A stretch of DNA of 17,245 bases from positions 1-17,245 of the forward strand of contig CALXZQ010000011.1 in assembly GCA_944393275.1 (NCBI GenBank). The letters are read 5' to 3'. The translations under genes were made by a program, and so were the position numbers. Of the stretch, positions 1-8,630 are shown one piece after another (position 1 is the stretch's first letter; each line of letters begins with the position of its first letter). The notes under the pieces were generated by a model that saw only the letters and a list, made by a program, of their open reading frames with translations, searched no databases and was not told where the DNA came from. This DNA comes from an uncultured Clostridia bacterium (GTDB lineage: Bacteria > Bacillota > Clostridia > TANB77 > CAG-508).

Positions 1-40
1 AAACAAGTTAAATAGTAATTTAACTTGTTTCTTTTTATTA
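1..40 (-). terminator. Hairpin terminator after trmFO
   Basis: A perfect 13-bp inverted repeat (1-13 and 18-30) with a 4-base loop lies 10 bases beyond the trmFO stop codon. On the minus strand any U-tract would fall outside the window. On the plus strand the stem is followed by a T-rich stretch (31-38), so the hairpin may act in both directions and separate trmFO from whatever lies to the left. Confidence 0.7.
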
Positions 41-1354
41 TCATAATTTATTTATAATATCATTTTCTAGGCTTTCTAAGGCTCTATCTGCCAATTTAGC
101 ATACTTTAATTTCTTATCTTTTATTTTTTTCTCCCATTGTGGTAATATACCAAAGTTAGCGTTCATTGGTTGAAATTTGTCATTATCTGTAGAAATATAT
201 TTTGTTATTGCTCCACTCATTGTTTCTTCGGATAAGATTAATTTTTCTTTTCCTAGGACTTTATTAGCTGCATTTATTCCTGCCAACAATCCAGACATTA
301 TAGACTCTACATATCCTTCCACACCGGTTATTTGTCCTGCAAAATATATATCATTATTTTCTTTTAGGCAATAAGTATTATCTAATAATTTCGTAGAATT
401 AATATATGTATTCCTATGCATTACACCATATTTTACAAATTCAGCATTCTCTAAACCTGGAATTAATCTAAATACTCTTTTTTGCTCTCCGAATTTTAAA
501 TTAGTTTGAAAGCCAACTAAATTAAAAATCGTTCCTTTATTATCATCTTGTCGCAATTGTACAATTGCATATGGTCTTTTCCCTGTATGCGGATTTGTAA
601 AACCTACTGGTTTTAGTGGACCAAATCTTAATGTATCTTCTCCTCTTTTCGCCATTACTTCCACGGGCATACAACCTTCAAATATTTCTTTCTTTTCAAA
701 ATTATGAAGTTCTACTACTTCAGCATTTATAAGTTGATTATAAAATTTCTCATATTCTTCTTTTTCCATAGGTAGATTTATATAATTCGAATCACCTTTT
801 CCATATCTATCACCCCAAAAAGCAATATCAAAATTTATGCTTTCCTTTGTAACAATAGGAGCTGCTGCATCATAAAAATACATTTTATCTACTCCTGTTA
901 GTTTAACAATATACTCTGCTAAATTATCTGATGTTAATGGACCAGTGGCTATTATAACTATTTCTCCTTTAAATCTATTTAAATCAGTTATTTCTTCATT
1001 TATAACCTCTATATTTTCATTAGACTCTATTTCTTCTGTAACTCTTTGTGAAAACATTTCTCTGTCCACAGCTAAGGCTTGTCCTGCTGGAACCTCTACT
1101 TCTTCCGCAATCCTTAGTAATAAAGAATCCATTTTATTTAATTCTTCTTTTAACAATCCACAAGCACTAGTATGTAGTTTAGATTTAAATGAATTACTAC
1201 ATACTATTTCAGCTAAATTTTTGTTTGAATGTGCAGGAGAAAACTTGTTAGGCTTCATTTCAAATAGTTTTACTTTTATACCTCTTTTAGCAATTTGATA
1301 TGCAGCCTCTGTTCCTGCTAATCCTCCCCCTATAATATTTATATATTTTTCCAT
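41..1354 (-). CDS. trmFO: Folate/FAD-dependent tRNA (uracil-54-C5)-methyltransferase TrmFO
   Basis: TrmFO makes ribothymidine at position 54 of the tRNA T-loop. It uses methylenetetrahydrofolate as carbon donor and FADH2 as reductant, and is a cytosolic enzyme. The 437 residues match the usual family length. The N-terminus has the dinucleotide-binding glycine motif GGGLAG at about residues 9-14. Cys52 in EIVCSNSF and Cys228 in FEGCMP correspond in position to the two cysteines important in Bacillus TrmFO. A second FAD-contacting motif, GQITGVEGY, lies in the C-terminal third. The ATG follows a good ribosome site (AAAGGAAAG, then two bases). It sits 62 bases downstream of the SNF2 gene and near topA; topA next to trmFO is a common Firmicutes order. 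No separate promoter is obvious, so it is probably co-transcribed with the helicase gene. Identification is firm. Confidence 0.96.
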   Translation of the reverse strand: MEKYINIIGGGLAGTEAAYQIAKRGIKVKLFEMKPNKFSPAHSNKNLAEIVCSNSFKSKLHTSACGLLKEELNKMDSLLLRIAEEVEVPAGQALAVDREMFSQRVTEEIESNENIEVINEEITDLNRFKGEIVIIATGPLTSDNLAEYIVKLTGVDKMYFYDAAAPIVTKESINFDIAFWGDRYGKGDSNYINLPMEKEEYEKFYNQLINAEVVELHNFEKKEIFEGCMPVEVMAKRGEDTLRFGPLKPVGFTNPHTGKRPYAIVQLRQDDNKGTIFNLVGFQTNLKFGEQKRVFRLIPGLENAEFVKYGVMHRNTYINSTKLLDNTYCLKENNDIYFAGQITGVEGYVESIMSGLLAGINAANKVLGKEKLILSEETMSGAITKYISTDNDKFQPMNANFGILPQWEKKIKDKKLKYAKLADRALESLENDIINKL

Positions 1355-1380
1355 AGCTTTCCTTTCATAAATAAGAAGTC

Positions 1381-1413
1381 AAAGGGAACTATCATAAATA
1401 CATAGTTTCCTTT
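1381..1413 (-). repeat. Intergenic hairpin between the SNF2 gene and trmFO
   Basis: Twelve-base arms (1381-1392 and 1402-1413) with a 9-base loop fill most of the 62-base gap. There is one mismatch on the minus strand, which becomes a G-U pair on the plus strand. No proper U-tract follows on the minus strand. It therefore looks more like a weak or partial terminator or an RNA-processing hairpin than a full stop between the two genes. Confidence 0.45.
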
Positions 1414-1416
1414 ACA

Positions 1417-4400
1417 TTAGTTAAATAAGTTCATAATATCTTCTTTAGACAATTTATTTATAAATGTTGTTTCTGTATTTAGCATATTATCTATTAATTT
1501 TGATTTTTTTTCTTGAAGATTATAAATTTTCTCTTCGATAGAATTTTTGGTAATCAATTTATATACTTGTACATTATTTTTTTGACCAATTCTATATGCT
1601 CTATCTGTAGCTTGATTTTCTGCTGACATATTCCACCAAGGATCATAATGAATAACCATATCAGCACCAATTAAGTTAAGCCCTGTTCCCCCAGCTTTTA
1701 ACGAAATCAAGAATACTTTTACATTTTCATTGTTATTAAAATCTTCAACTAGTTCCATTCTCTCATCAATTTTTGTTTGTCCTGTTAATTTATAATATGG
1801 AATACCCTCTTTTGCAAGGTTTCCTTCTATTATATTAAACATTGATGTATATCCTGAAAATATTAATATTTTATGTCCACCTTTTACAGCATCTTTTACT
1901 ATATCAATACATTGATTTAATTTACTGCTTTCTCCATTATAATTTTCTATAAATAATGCTGGATGGCAGCATATTTGTCTAAGCCTTGTTAACAATGCTA
2001 GAATTTTTATTTGTGATTTTTCTATTCCTTTATTTTTTATTTCCTGCATTGCTTCACTACGCGCTTGTGCCAGATACGACATATATATTTTTAACTGTTC
2101 TCCTTCCATTTCACTATTTAAGATAGTTACACTTTTTTCTGGAAGCTCTTTTAAAACATCTTTTTTAACTCTTCTTAATATAAATGGTTCTATAAGCATT
2201 TTTAATTTATCAATCATTTCTTGACTATTCTCTTTTATAATAGGTACTTCATAAATCTGTTTAAACTTTTTATATGTAAATAAATAACCTGGCATTATAT
2301 AATCAAAAATAGACCATAACTCGGCTAATGAATTCTCTATAGGTGTTCCTGTAAGAGCAAATTTAACTTGTGCATTGATGTTTTTTAATGCTTTCGCATT
2401 TTGTGTATTACTATTTTTTATGTATTGCGCTTCATCTGCTATTTGATATTTAAATATATAATTTTTTTCTTTATAATATTCGATATCTCTTTTTAATAAA
2501 TCGTATGATGTTATTACTAGGTCATAATTATTTATAGAATCTATCTTCTTTTTTCTTTCCTCTAAAGACCCACCCATAACGAGTATTTTCATTCCATCTG
2601 TAAACTTTTCAATTTCACTTTTCCAATTTAATGCAAGTGAACTTGGAGTAATTACAATTGAAGGTAATGGATGTTTTTCATTTTCTTTGTAATCTAACAA
2701 TAAAGCTAGAATTTGTACAGTTTTTCCAAGTCCCATATCATCAGCTAGTATTCCACCCAATTTATATTGTTCTAATGTTTTAAGCCATTTATATCCAGTT
2801 TTTTGATAATATCTTAACTTACATTTTAGGCCTTCTGGAATTTTTATATCTTTGTCAACTTCTTTATCTGTTAAGTCATTTACCAATTCTTTATAGTCTG
2901 AATTTTTTTGTACTTCTATTCCTGCAACATTTTCTAATAATTTATTTAGATATAAAGTTCTATACATCGGAACTTTTATTTTACCACTTTCTAACTCTTT
3001 ATAACCTACTTCCATCCCTAATTCTAGACTACTTAGGAATTTTATATCTTCACTTTTTTCTAAATCAATAAAACTACCATCTTTTAACCTATGATATTTT
3101 TTTCTTATATTGTATTTATCTAATAATTCTTTTAATTCGCTTCTATCTAAATCTAATCCTGTTAAGTCTATATCTAAAAGATTATTTTCTACTTTAACTC
3201 CTATTGTTCCTAATTTTGGTTCTCTTATTTCTTTTGCTTTAAAATTGTCCGTTACTAGCACTTCAAATCTTTGCATATAATCTTCAATTTGATTTACTAA
3301 AAAGTCATATATTGCATCATCTTTAACTAATATAAATCTCAAGTTTGCTGTATCTAATAAGAATCCCGTCCTTCTGAACATATTTAATACATTTGTTTCT
3401 TGTACTATATTTCTTGCTACATTTGGTACATTATTTATATCCAAAGGATTAAATTCAACATCTCCATATATAAATTTTATTTCTGCTATTAAATAGTTGT
3501 TTTTATCATAATCTAAATATAGCTTTACATTTAATTCTTTTGGAATATATTTTTCTCTTATTTTATTGTCTATATCTTCTATAATTATGCTATTTTTTAA
3601 TTTTGGTACTATCAATGAGAAAAAATCTGGTAACTCTTTTATGCTAAACTTTATTCCCCTTGTATAGTTTTTCTTGAAAATATCTAATAGTTTTAAAACA
3701 GTATCTTTATATTCTTTTTCTGTTCTATATAACTTCTTTTCCATTAAAATATATAAATATTTCTTTCCTTCTAAAATAGTATAATCAAAAGAGTCCAGTA
3801 AAGGCTCTAATATAAATTCATCCTTATTTATTTGTTCTATACTAAATTTTATATTTGGTTGCTCTAATACATATTCTACTTCCATTTCCTCATTATCATT
3901 TATAATTTCAAGGTTCTTTCCATTCATCATGTTGAAGAATTCATCCATAGCAGTATTACTTAAAATAATACAATTATCACTTAAGACTTTTCCATAATAC
4001 CTATATCCAGCATTTCCACTGCTATTTACATATTTTATAATTTCTGCATGTTTTAATATAAAATCCAATAATGGACGACTGTCATTATCAAAGTTTTCTT
4101 TTACATGTACAAACTCTAATTTTGAACCATATTTACCTTTTTCTCTATTTAAGAATCTGTCATAAAATTCTGATAGACTCTTAATTTTATATATCTTTTC
4201 TTCTCCTATACTTATTTCTATTTTAACTTCTTTATAAAGTTTATCAATAATAATTCTAGGATAAATTTTAACTTTATGATTACCTTTTACAATATCTTCA
4301 TTTTTGTCTTCTACTTCTATTTCTGCATTATAAAAAGCATTTAATACTTGTTTAAAACTTCTGTATTCTGTATTTTTTGTAGTATTACTCTTTTTTTCTA

Positions 4401-4734
4401 ATTTGGCTGTTCCCCCATAGATATTCTCATATTCTTCATTATTAACAAATTCTTGCATTGTAGCCAATAAATGAGCACATGTACAATAATTTTTATTATT
4501 ATCGGGACACGTACATTCTAAATTTTCGATTTCTCCTGATCTAACGTTTATATGTGCATCATATTTATTTTTGTCATCTAAAACATTACTATAGATCTCA
4601 AAGTTGTTCTTATTTTCATAGACAACTTTTGTAATTTTTACTTTAGAATCATTGTATAATTTTTCTGCTTTTTCGTTTCTTATTTCTCCTGCACCATCAT
4701 ATAATTCATCTATTATTTCATTATTTACAAACAT
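1417..4734 (-). CDS. SWIM zinc-finger SNF2-family DNA helicase/translocase
   Basis: Large 1105-residue SNF2 ATPase of the bacterial type. A SWIM zinc finger lies near the N-terminus (Cys74, Cys76, Cys86, His88). A long middle region (about 120-600) is typical of the SNF2-associated part of clostridial members. The two-lobed motor occupies about 635-1100. Visible motor motifs are Walker A ADDMGLGKT with Lys671, the DEAQ box at 767-770, the motif III-like LTGTPIENS near 795-802, and motif VI ATDRAYRIGQ near the end. These proteins translocate on double-stranded DNA and are presumed to remodel DNA-protein complexes; the substrate of this bacterial branch is not established. The ATG has an AGAGG site seven bases upstream and a strong promoter of its own. 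It lies between topA and trmFO. No defence-system partner genes (for example a DISARM or methylase set) are nearby, so I read it as a housekeeping orphan. Confidence 0.93.
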   Translation of the reverse strand: MFVNNEIIDELYDGAGEIRNEKAEKLYNDSKVKITKVVYENKNNFEIYSNVLDDKNKYDAHINVRSGEIENLECTCPDNNKNYCTCAHLLATMQEFVNNEEYENIYGGTAKLEKKSNTTKNTEYRSFKQVLNAFYNAEIEVEDKNEDIVKGNHKVKIYPRIIIDKLYKEVKIEISIGEEKIYKIKSLSEFYDRFLNREKGKYGSKLEFVHVKENFDNDSRPLLDFILKHAEIIKYVNSSGNAGYRYYGKVLSDNCIILSNTAMDEFFNMMNGKNLEIINDNEEMEVEYVLEQPNIKFSIEQINKDEFILEPLLDSFDYTILEGKKYLYILMEKKLYRTEKEYKDTVLKLLDIFKKNYTRGIKFSIKELPDFFSLIVPKLKNSIIIEDIDNKIREKYIPKELNVKLYLDYDKNNYLIAEIKFIYGDVEFNPLDINNVPNVARNIVQETNVLNMFRRTGFLLDTANLRFILVKDDAIYDFLVNQIEDYMQRFEVLVTDNFKAKEIREPKLGTIGVKVENNLLDIDLTGLDLDRSELKELLDKYNIRKKYHRLKDGSFIDLEKSEDIKFLSSLELGMEVGYKELESGKIKVPMYRTLYLNKLLENVAGIEVQKNSDYKELVNDLTDKEVDKDIKIPEGLKCKLRYYQKTGYKWLKTLEQYKLGGILADDMGLGKTVQILALLLDYKENEKHPLPSIVITPSSLALNWKSEIEKFTDGMKILVMGGSLEERKKKIDSINNYDLVITSYDLLKRDIEYYKEKNYIFKYQIADEAQYIKNSNTQNAKALKNINAQVKFALTGTPIENSLAELWSIFDYIMPGYLFTYKKFKQIYEVPIIKENSQEMIDKLKMLIEPFILRRVKKDVLKELPEKSVTILNSEMEGEQLKIYMSYLAQARSEAMQEIKNKGIEKSQIKILALLTRLRQICCHPALFIENYNGESSKLNQCIDIVKDAVKGGHKILIFSGYTSMFNIIEGNLAKEGIPYYKLTGQTKIDERMELVEDFNNNENVKVFLISLKAGGTGLNLIGADMVIHYDPWWNMSAENQATDRAYRIGQKNNVQVYKLITKNSIEEKIYNLQEKKSKLIDNMLNTETTFINKLSKEDIMNLFN

Positions 4735-4768
4735 AACAAACCTCTATATTTTTAATTTTTGATAATTT

Positions 4769-4797
4769 ATTATACTACTTTTTTTGCAAATAGACAA
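4769..4797 (-). promoter_or_regulatory. Promoter of the SNF2 helicase gene
   Basis: A perfect -10 TATAAT (4769-4774) and a -35 TTGTCT (4792-4797), separated by exactly 17 bases on the minus strand, sit about 35 bases upstream of the helicase ATG and just after the topA terminator. Housekeeping sigma-A type. Confidence 0.75.
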
Positions 4798-4803
4798 TAG
4801 TAG

Positions 4804-4833
4804 AAAAACTCCGCCTTTCTTGGCGAAGTCTTT
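4804..4833 (-). terminator. Intrinsic terminator of topA
   Basis: Arms 808-815 and 822-829 (add 4000) form an 8-bp GC-rich stem with one G-U pair on the minus-strand RNA, followed by a run of five U. On the plus strand that pair becomes a C-A mismatch, so the minus orientation is favoured. It lies just after the topA stop. Confidence 0.85.
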
Positions 4834-4839
4834 TTTGCA

Positions 4840-6921
4840 TTATTTCTTTTTCGTTGTAGCTTTTTTCTTTCCTGTTGTTCTTTTTTTAGTTGTTTTCTTT
4901 GCACTATTTTCTTCTACTTTTTCCTCTTTACTTGGATCCCATTTTTCTCCTGGTTTTGGTTTATTCCAAGAAATATAATCACAAGTTTTAGGATTATTTT
5001 CACATATATAGTAATTTCTTCTTCTTTTTGTTTTTCTAACTTGGACCTTTGCACCACATTTTGGACAAGGTACATCTATTGTTTGGACTAATGGTTTTGC
5101 ATTTTTACATTCTGGGTATCCCGGACAAGCTAAGAACTTTCCGTATCTTCCATATTTTATTACCATCATTCTACCACATTTTTCACAAGGTACATCAGAC
5201 ACTTCTTCTTTTAATTCAACATGTTCTAATTCTTTTTCTACTTTTTCTACTTCTACTTCAAATGGAGTATAAAACTCCCTAATCATTTTTTTCCATTCTT
5301 CTTTTCCTTCTGCAATACTATCAAATTCATTTTCTATTTTTGCTGTAAACTCAACATTTATTACATCGTTGAAATTTTCGGTAAGTAATTTATTAACGAC
5401 TTTTCCTAAATCTGTAGGATATAATTGCTTTTGCCTTTTTTCAACATATCTTCGCTCCAATATTGTTGTTATTATTGGGGAATATGTACTTGGTCTTCCG
5501 ATTCCTTTTTCTTCTAGAGCCTTTACTAAGCTTGCTTCTGTATATCTTGCTGGTGGCTCTGTAAAACTTTGCTTTGCTTCTATTTTTTCTTGTTTTAATT
5601 CTTGATTTACTTTTAAATTAGGAATTTGACTGTTATCATCTTCTTCATTTTCATCAGTACCTTCTACATATAGAGTCATAAATCCTTTAAATTTAATAGT
5701 TTGTCCACTTGCCTTAAAAGTATAATTATTAACGTCTATTGTTACAGCTATTGTATCATATACTGCTGCTGACATTTGACTTGCTGTAAATCTATTATAT
5801 ATTAATTTATATAATTTATACTGATCAGTTGTTAAAGATGATTTTATGCCATCTGGATCTAGGTCTGCATAAGTGGGCCTTATTGCCTCATGTGCATCTT
5901 GAGAGTCTGACTTTGTTTTATAATATCTATTTTCGTAATATTTTTCACCATATTTACTAATTATTTGCTCTTTTACTGCTCGTCTTGCTTCTTCTGAAAT
6001 CCTTGTAGAATCCGTTCTCATATATGTTATAAGTCCAACTGTACCTTTACCTTCAATCTTAACACCTTCATATAGACTTTGAGCTACAGACATAGTTTTC
6101 TTTAATGTAAAACCTAACTTCCTTGAAGCTTCCTGTTGCATTGTACTAGTTGTAAAAGGTGGTGCTGGAGTTCTTTTCTTTTCTCCAGTTTTTACATCTT
6201 CTACTATATATTTTTTATTCTTTATATTTTTTAAAATTTCATCCACTTCTTCTTTTGAATTTATTTCTACTTTTTTATTATTTTTTCCATAAAATTTTGC
6301 TTCAAAAGATTTCTTATTTTCATTTTCAGATAATGTTGCATATATGTTCCAATATTCTTTTGGAATAAAATTTTCTATTTCTTCTTCTCTATCTACAATC
6401 AACTTAACTGCAACAGATTGAACTCTTCCTGCTGAAAGTCCTCTTCTAACTTTCTTCCACAATACAGGACTCATCTTATAACCAACAATTCTATCTAAAA
6501 CTCTTCTTGCTTGTTGAGCATTTACTAAGTTTATATCTATTTTTCTAGGCTCTTTAATTGCTTTCTGAACTGCTGTTTTGGTTATTTCATTAAATGTTAC
6601 TCTATCAATTTCATCCTTTGGTATATCTAAAATACATGCTAGATGCCAGGCAATAGCTTCCCCTTCACGGTCGGGGTCAGTTGCTAGATATATTTTTTTA
6701 GCAGCTTTTGCTTCCTTTTTTAATGTATTTATTAAAGAAGCTTTACCTCTTATATTTATATATTTAGGTTCAAAATCATTTTCTACATCTACACCCATTG
6801 TTGATTTTGGTAAATCTCTTATGTGCCCCATTGATGCAATTACCTTTATATTTCCACCTAAGAATTTCTTTATAGTATTTGCTTTAGCTGGTGATTCAAC
6901 TATTATCAACTTATCTGCCAT
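4840..6921 (-). CDS. topA: DNA topoisomerase I (type IA)
   Basis: TopA relaxes negative supercoils by cutting one strand through a 5'-phosphotyrosine link. The protein is 693 residues from the chosen start. The Toprim domain is at about 1-140, with the opening LIIVESPAKA and the acidic motif ATDPDREGE (80-88). The catalytic tyrosine is Tyr300 in ITYMRTDS. Conserved arginine and glycine motifs such as LSAGRVQS and GIGRPSTY are present. Two four-cysteine zinc ribbons follow near the C-terminus (CEKCG...CPGYPEC and CPKCG...CENNPKTC). The end is a lysine-rich basic tail, which probably binds DNA. A longer reading frame begins 27 bases upstream, but the ATG at 6921 has AAAGGAG at the right distance, and the promoter would place the RNA start at about 6947, leaving no room for the longer form. 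Monocistronic: promoter on one side and terminator on the other. Confidence 0.97.
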   Translation of the reverse strand: MADKLIIVESPAKANTIKKFLGGNIKVIASMGHIRDLPKSTMGVDVENDFEPKYINIRGKASLINTLKKEAKAAKKIYLATDPDREGEAIAWHLACILDIPKDEIDRVTFNEITKTAVQKAIKEPRKIDINLVNAQQARRVLDRIVGYKMSPVLWKKVRRGLSAGRVQSVAVKLIVDREEEIENFIPKEYWNIYATLSENENKKSFEAKFYGKNNKKVEINSKEEVDEILKNIKNKKYIVEDVKTGEKKRTPAPPFTTSTMQQEASRKLGFTLKKTMSVAQSLYEGVKIEGKGTVGLITYMRTDSTRISEEARRAVKEQIISKYGEKYYENRYYKTKSDSQDAHEAIRPTYADLDPDGIKSSLTTDQYKLYKLIYNRFTASQMSAAVYDTIAVTIDVNNYTFKASGQTIKFKGFMTLYVEGTDENEEDDNSQIPNLKVNQELKQEKIEAKQSFTEPPARYTEASLVKALEEKGIGRPSTYSPIITTILERRYVEKRQKQLYPTDLGKVVNKLLTENFNDVINVEFTAKIENEFDSIAEGKEEWKKMIREFYTPFEVEVEKVEKELEHVELKEEVSDVPCEKCGRMMVIKYGRYGKFLACPGYPECKNAKPLVQTIDVPCPKCGAKVQVRKTKRRRNYYICENNPKTCDYISWNKPKPGEKWDPSKEEKVEENSAKKTTKKRTTGKKKATTKKK

Positions 6922-6926
6922 GGTTT

Positions 6927-6933
6927 CTCCTTT
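6927..6933 (-). promoter_or_regulatory. Ribosome site fixing the topA start
   Basis: AAAGGAG five bases before the ATG at 6921 supports the start that gives MADKLIIVES, the expected N-terminus of the family. Confidence 0.85.
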
Positions 6934-6953
6934 CTTGCTCAATGTCATATTGT

Positions 6954-6982
6954 ATTTTAGACTAAATTGATTTTTTTTTCAA
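6954..6982 (-). promoter_or_regulatory. Promoter of topA
   Basis: -35 TTGAAA (6977-6982) and -10 TAAAAT (6954-6959) with a 17-base spacer on the minus strand. The spacer begins with an A-run. RNA would begin near 6947, giving a leader of about 25 bases. Confidence 0.7.
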
Positions 6983-6996
6983 GTCATTTATTTAAA

Positions 6997-7293
6997 TTAA
7001 TATCTTATATAATCTTGAACCACTTCCCTAGCAACAATAGGAGTCACTTCATTTTTCTTTAGCATATCTAATATATGATTTGCTTCCGTTTCATCTTCTG
7101 TTATTCTGTTTATTTTAATTTCTTCTGTTGATATTCTATCTTTTTTATATTCAGTTTTCACTACTTCTATACCATAAACATCAATTTTTCCTTCTTCTTT
7201 AGTCTTATAATATTCGATTTTAACTGGATATAATATTCCTACCTTTTTTAATTTATCTTTATTCATAAATATTCCACCATAAAATTTTTTCAT
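6997..7293 (-). CDS. Small uncharacterised protein, possibly DUF6514-like
   Basis: A 98-residue charged protein with no signal peptide or membrane segment. The middle contains a run of alternating hydrophobic and charged residues around YGIEVVKTEY, probably beta strands. The C-terminal half (ETEANHILDMLKKNEVTP, then VAREVVQDYI) looks helical. The pattern recalls short clostridial proteins grouped as DUF6514, but I cannot confirm this without a profile search, and the function is unknown. Two starts are possible. The ATG at 7293 follows a G-rich stretch (GGGGGG, then TAAAA). The ATG at 7266 follows GGTGGA and would give 89 residues starting MNKDKLKK. It has its own good promoter and no terminator before topA's promoter, so it may be an independent short transcript. 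Confidence 0.7.
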   Translation of the reverse strand: MKKFYGGIFMNKDKLKKVGILYPVKIEYYKTKEEGKIDVYGIEVVKTEYKKDRISTEEIKINRITEDETEANHILDMLKKNEVTPIVAREVVQDYIRY

Positions 7294-7325
7294 TTTTACC
7301 CCCCACTTTAAGATTCTATATTAAA

Positions 7326-7354
7326 ATAATATAGTATTTATCCTACTAGTTCAA
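7326..7354 (-). promoter_or_regulatory. Promoter of the small gene at 6997-7293
   Basis: -35 TTGAAC (7349-7354), 17-base spacer, -10 TATTAT (7326-7331). An overlapping alternative, TTGCCT/TACTAT, also with 17 bases, lies five bases upstream. The rest of the gap up to the murG terminator (7355-7468) is AT-rich and holds nothing else I can identify. Confidence 0.7.
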
Positions 7355-7468
7355 GGCAATTTATGCGTCATTAATCTACTTTTTTAATTAATTTTCGACT
7401 AATTATGTTGCTAAAAAACTCATTTCTACATTATATTTTCTAATTTATTTTTTTGTAATTAAAATGAT

Positions 7469-7499
7469 AAAAAGTACAATAATAATTATTGTACTTTTT
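7469..7499 (-). terminator. Terminator overlapping the murG stop codon
   Basis: A perfect inverted repeat with 15-base arms (7469-7483 and 7485-7499) around one central base ends in a run of five U on the minus strand. The upstream arm contains the last sense codons of murG and the stop codon lies inside the hairpin, so termination is built into the coding end. It marks the 3' end of the murE-mraY-ftsW-murG transcript. Confidence 0.85.
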
Positions 7500-8610
7500 C
7501 TATGTATTCTTTGAGTTCATTATATATCTTATCTTCTACATCATATATTGCGAGTTTCTTCGCATTTTCTCCCATTTCTTTTAATCTATATTTATCTGAA
7601 ATTAACTCCGTTATTAAATTATTTAGATTTTCTGCATTTAAATCTTTATTTAATATTACTTTTGCTGCATCTGCTCTTTCTAATATTCTTGCATTATCTT
7701 CTTGTCTATTTGCAGAGTGGCTTGGTAATGGTATAAATATTGCTGGTTTTCCCGAAATTTCAATTTCAGCAATTGTCATTGCTCCACTTCTACAAACTAC
7801 CAAATCAGTTATTTGCATCATTTCTTCCATATCGTAAATATATGGTAAGATTTTCACATTAGGTATATTGTGTATATTAATATTTTTATTTTCTAGTTGT
7901 TCTTTTATAATATCATATTGTTTCGGACCTGATGCCCATAAAATTTGATAGTTAGAATTTATCTTATTTTCTATTATATCTATAATTGCCTCATTAATAA
8001 CTCTAGCCCCTTGGCTACCCCCAAACACTAAAATTAATGGCAAACTTAAATTTATTCCTAATTCTTTTTTCTTTTTTTCTTTTTCTTCTTCTGTTAAACT
8101 TATGCCTTTAAATTTTGTAGGTGTTCCAGTGACCACTAGTTTTTTAGCTTTAGGTAATCTGGATTTTGTATCTTCAAATCCCAATAATATTTTATCAGCT
8201 TTTTTTGATAACATTTTAACTGTTTTTCCTGGATAAGCATTACTTTCATGAAAAATTGTAGGAATATTATTTTTTATTGCTGCCAATCCTACAGGTCCTC
8301 CAATATAACCTCCTGTGCCTATTACTATATCCGGTTTATATTTTTTTATTAATTCCTTAGCTTGACTATATCCCTTCAATGTTTTAAACATATTTTTTAT
8401 ATTATTAATAGATAGTTTACTACTTAATCCATATACCTCTATTTTCTCTAATTCATACCCTGCTCTTGGTACTAAATCATTTTCTAAACCTCTATTGGTT
8501 CCAACAAATATTATTTTTGCTTTTGGGTTTTCTTTTCTTATCTTATTTGCTATTGCTATTCCTGGATTAATATGTCCACCTGTTCCTGCTGCTGCAATTA
8601 ATACTTTCAT
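7486..8610 (-). CDS. murG: UDP-GlcNAc transferase to lipid I (MurG)
   Basis: MurG adds N-acetylglucosamine to lipid I to make lipid II on the inner face of the membrane, the last cytoplasmic step of peptidoglycan precursor synthesis. It is a GT-B glycosyltransferase of 374 residues from the ATG, the usual length. Residues 1-13 carry the G-loop with GTGGH. GGSQGARVIN, the second G-rich loop, opens the C-terminal domain. The donor-binding region CRSGAMTIAE, then PLPSHSANRQEDNA, is intact. The reading frame extends four codons upstream to a TTG, but that TTG overlaps the ribosome site GGAGGT; the ATG at 8610 lies five bases after GGAGG and is the better start. It is the last gene of the cluster, and its stop lies inside the terminator hairpin. 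Confidence 0.97.
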   Translation of the reverse strand: MKVLIAAAGTGGHINPGIAIANKIRKENPKAKIIFVGTNRGLENDLVPRAGYELEKIEVYGLSSKLSINNIKNMFKTLKGYSQAKELIKKYKPDIVIGTGGYIGGPVGLAAIKNNIPTIFHESNAYPGKTVKMLSKKADKILLGFEDTKSRLPKAKKLVVTGTPTKFKGISLTEEEKEKKKKELGINLSLPLILVFGGSQGARVINEAIIDIIENKINSNYQILWASGPKQYDIIKEQLENKNINIHNIPNVKILPYIYDMEEMMQITDLVVCRSGAMTIAEIEISGKPAIFIPLPSHSANRQEDNARILERADAAKVILNKDLNAENLNNLITELISDKYRLKEMGENAKKLAIYDVEDKIYNELKEYIEKVQ

Positions 8611-8614
8611 GTTT

Positions 8615-8620
8615 ACCTCC
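8615..8620 (-). promoter_or_regulatory. Ribosome site fixing the murG start
   Basis: GGAGGT just upstream of the ATG at 8610. The alternative TTG at 8622 would overlap this site and is therefore unlikely. Confidence 0.85.
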
Positions 8621-8630
8621 AAATCTTTCG

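Noticed and set aside
1417..4734. SNF2 helicase as part of an anti-phage defence system
   Set aside because: No methylase, PLD nuclease or other partner gene is adjacent. The neighbours are topA and trmFO, and the SWIM-SNF2 layout matches widespread chromosomal clostridial proteins.
4784..4978. Plus-strand ORFs throughout the window, such as those antisense to topA, trmFO, murG and ftsW
   Set aside because: They lie opposite clearly identified genes, have low-complexity Phe/Leu/Ser-rich translations typical of the reverse of AT-rich coding DNA, and show no family motifs.
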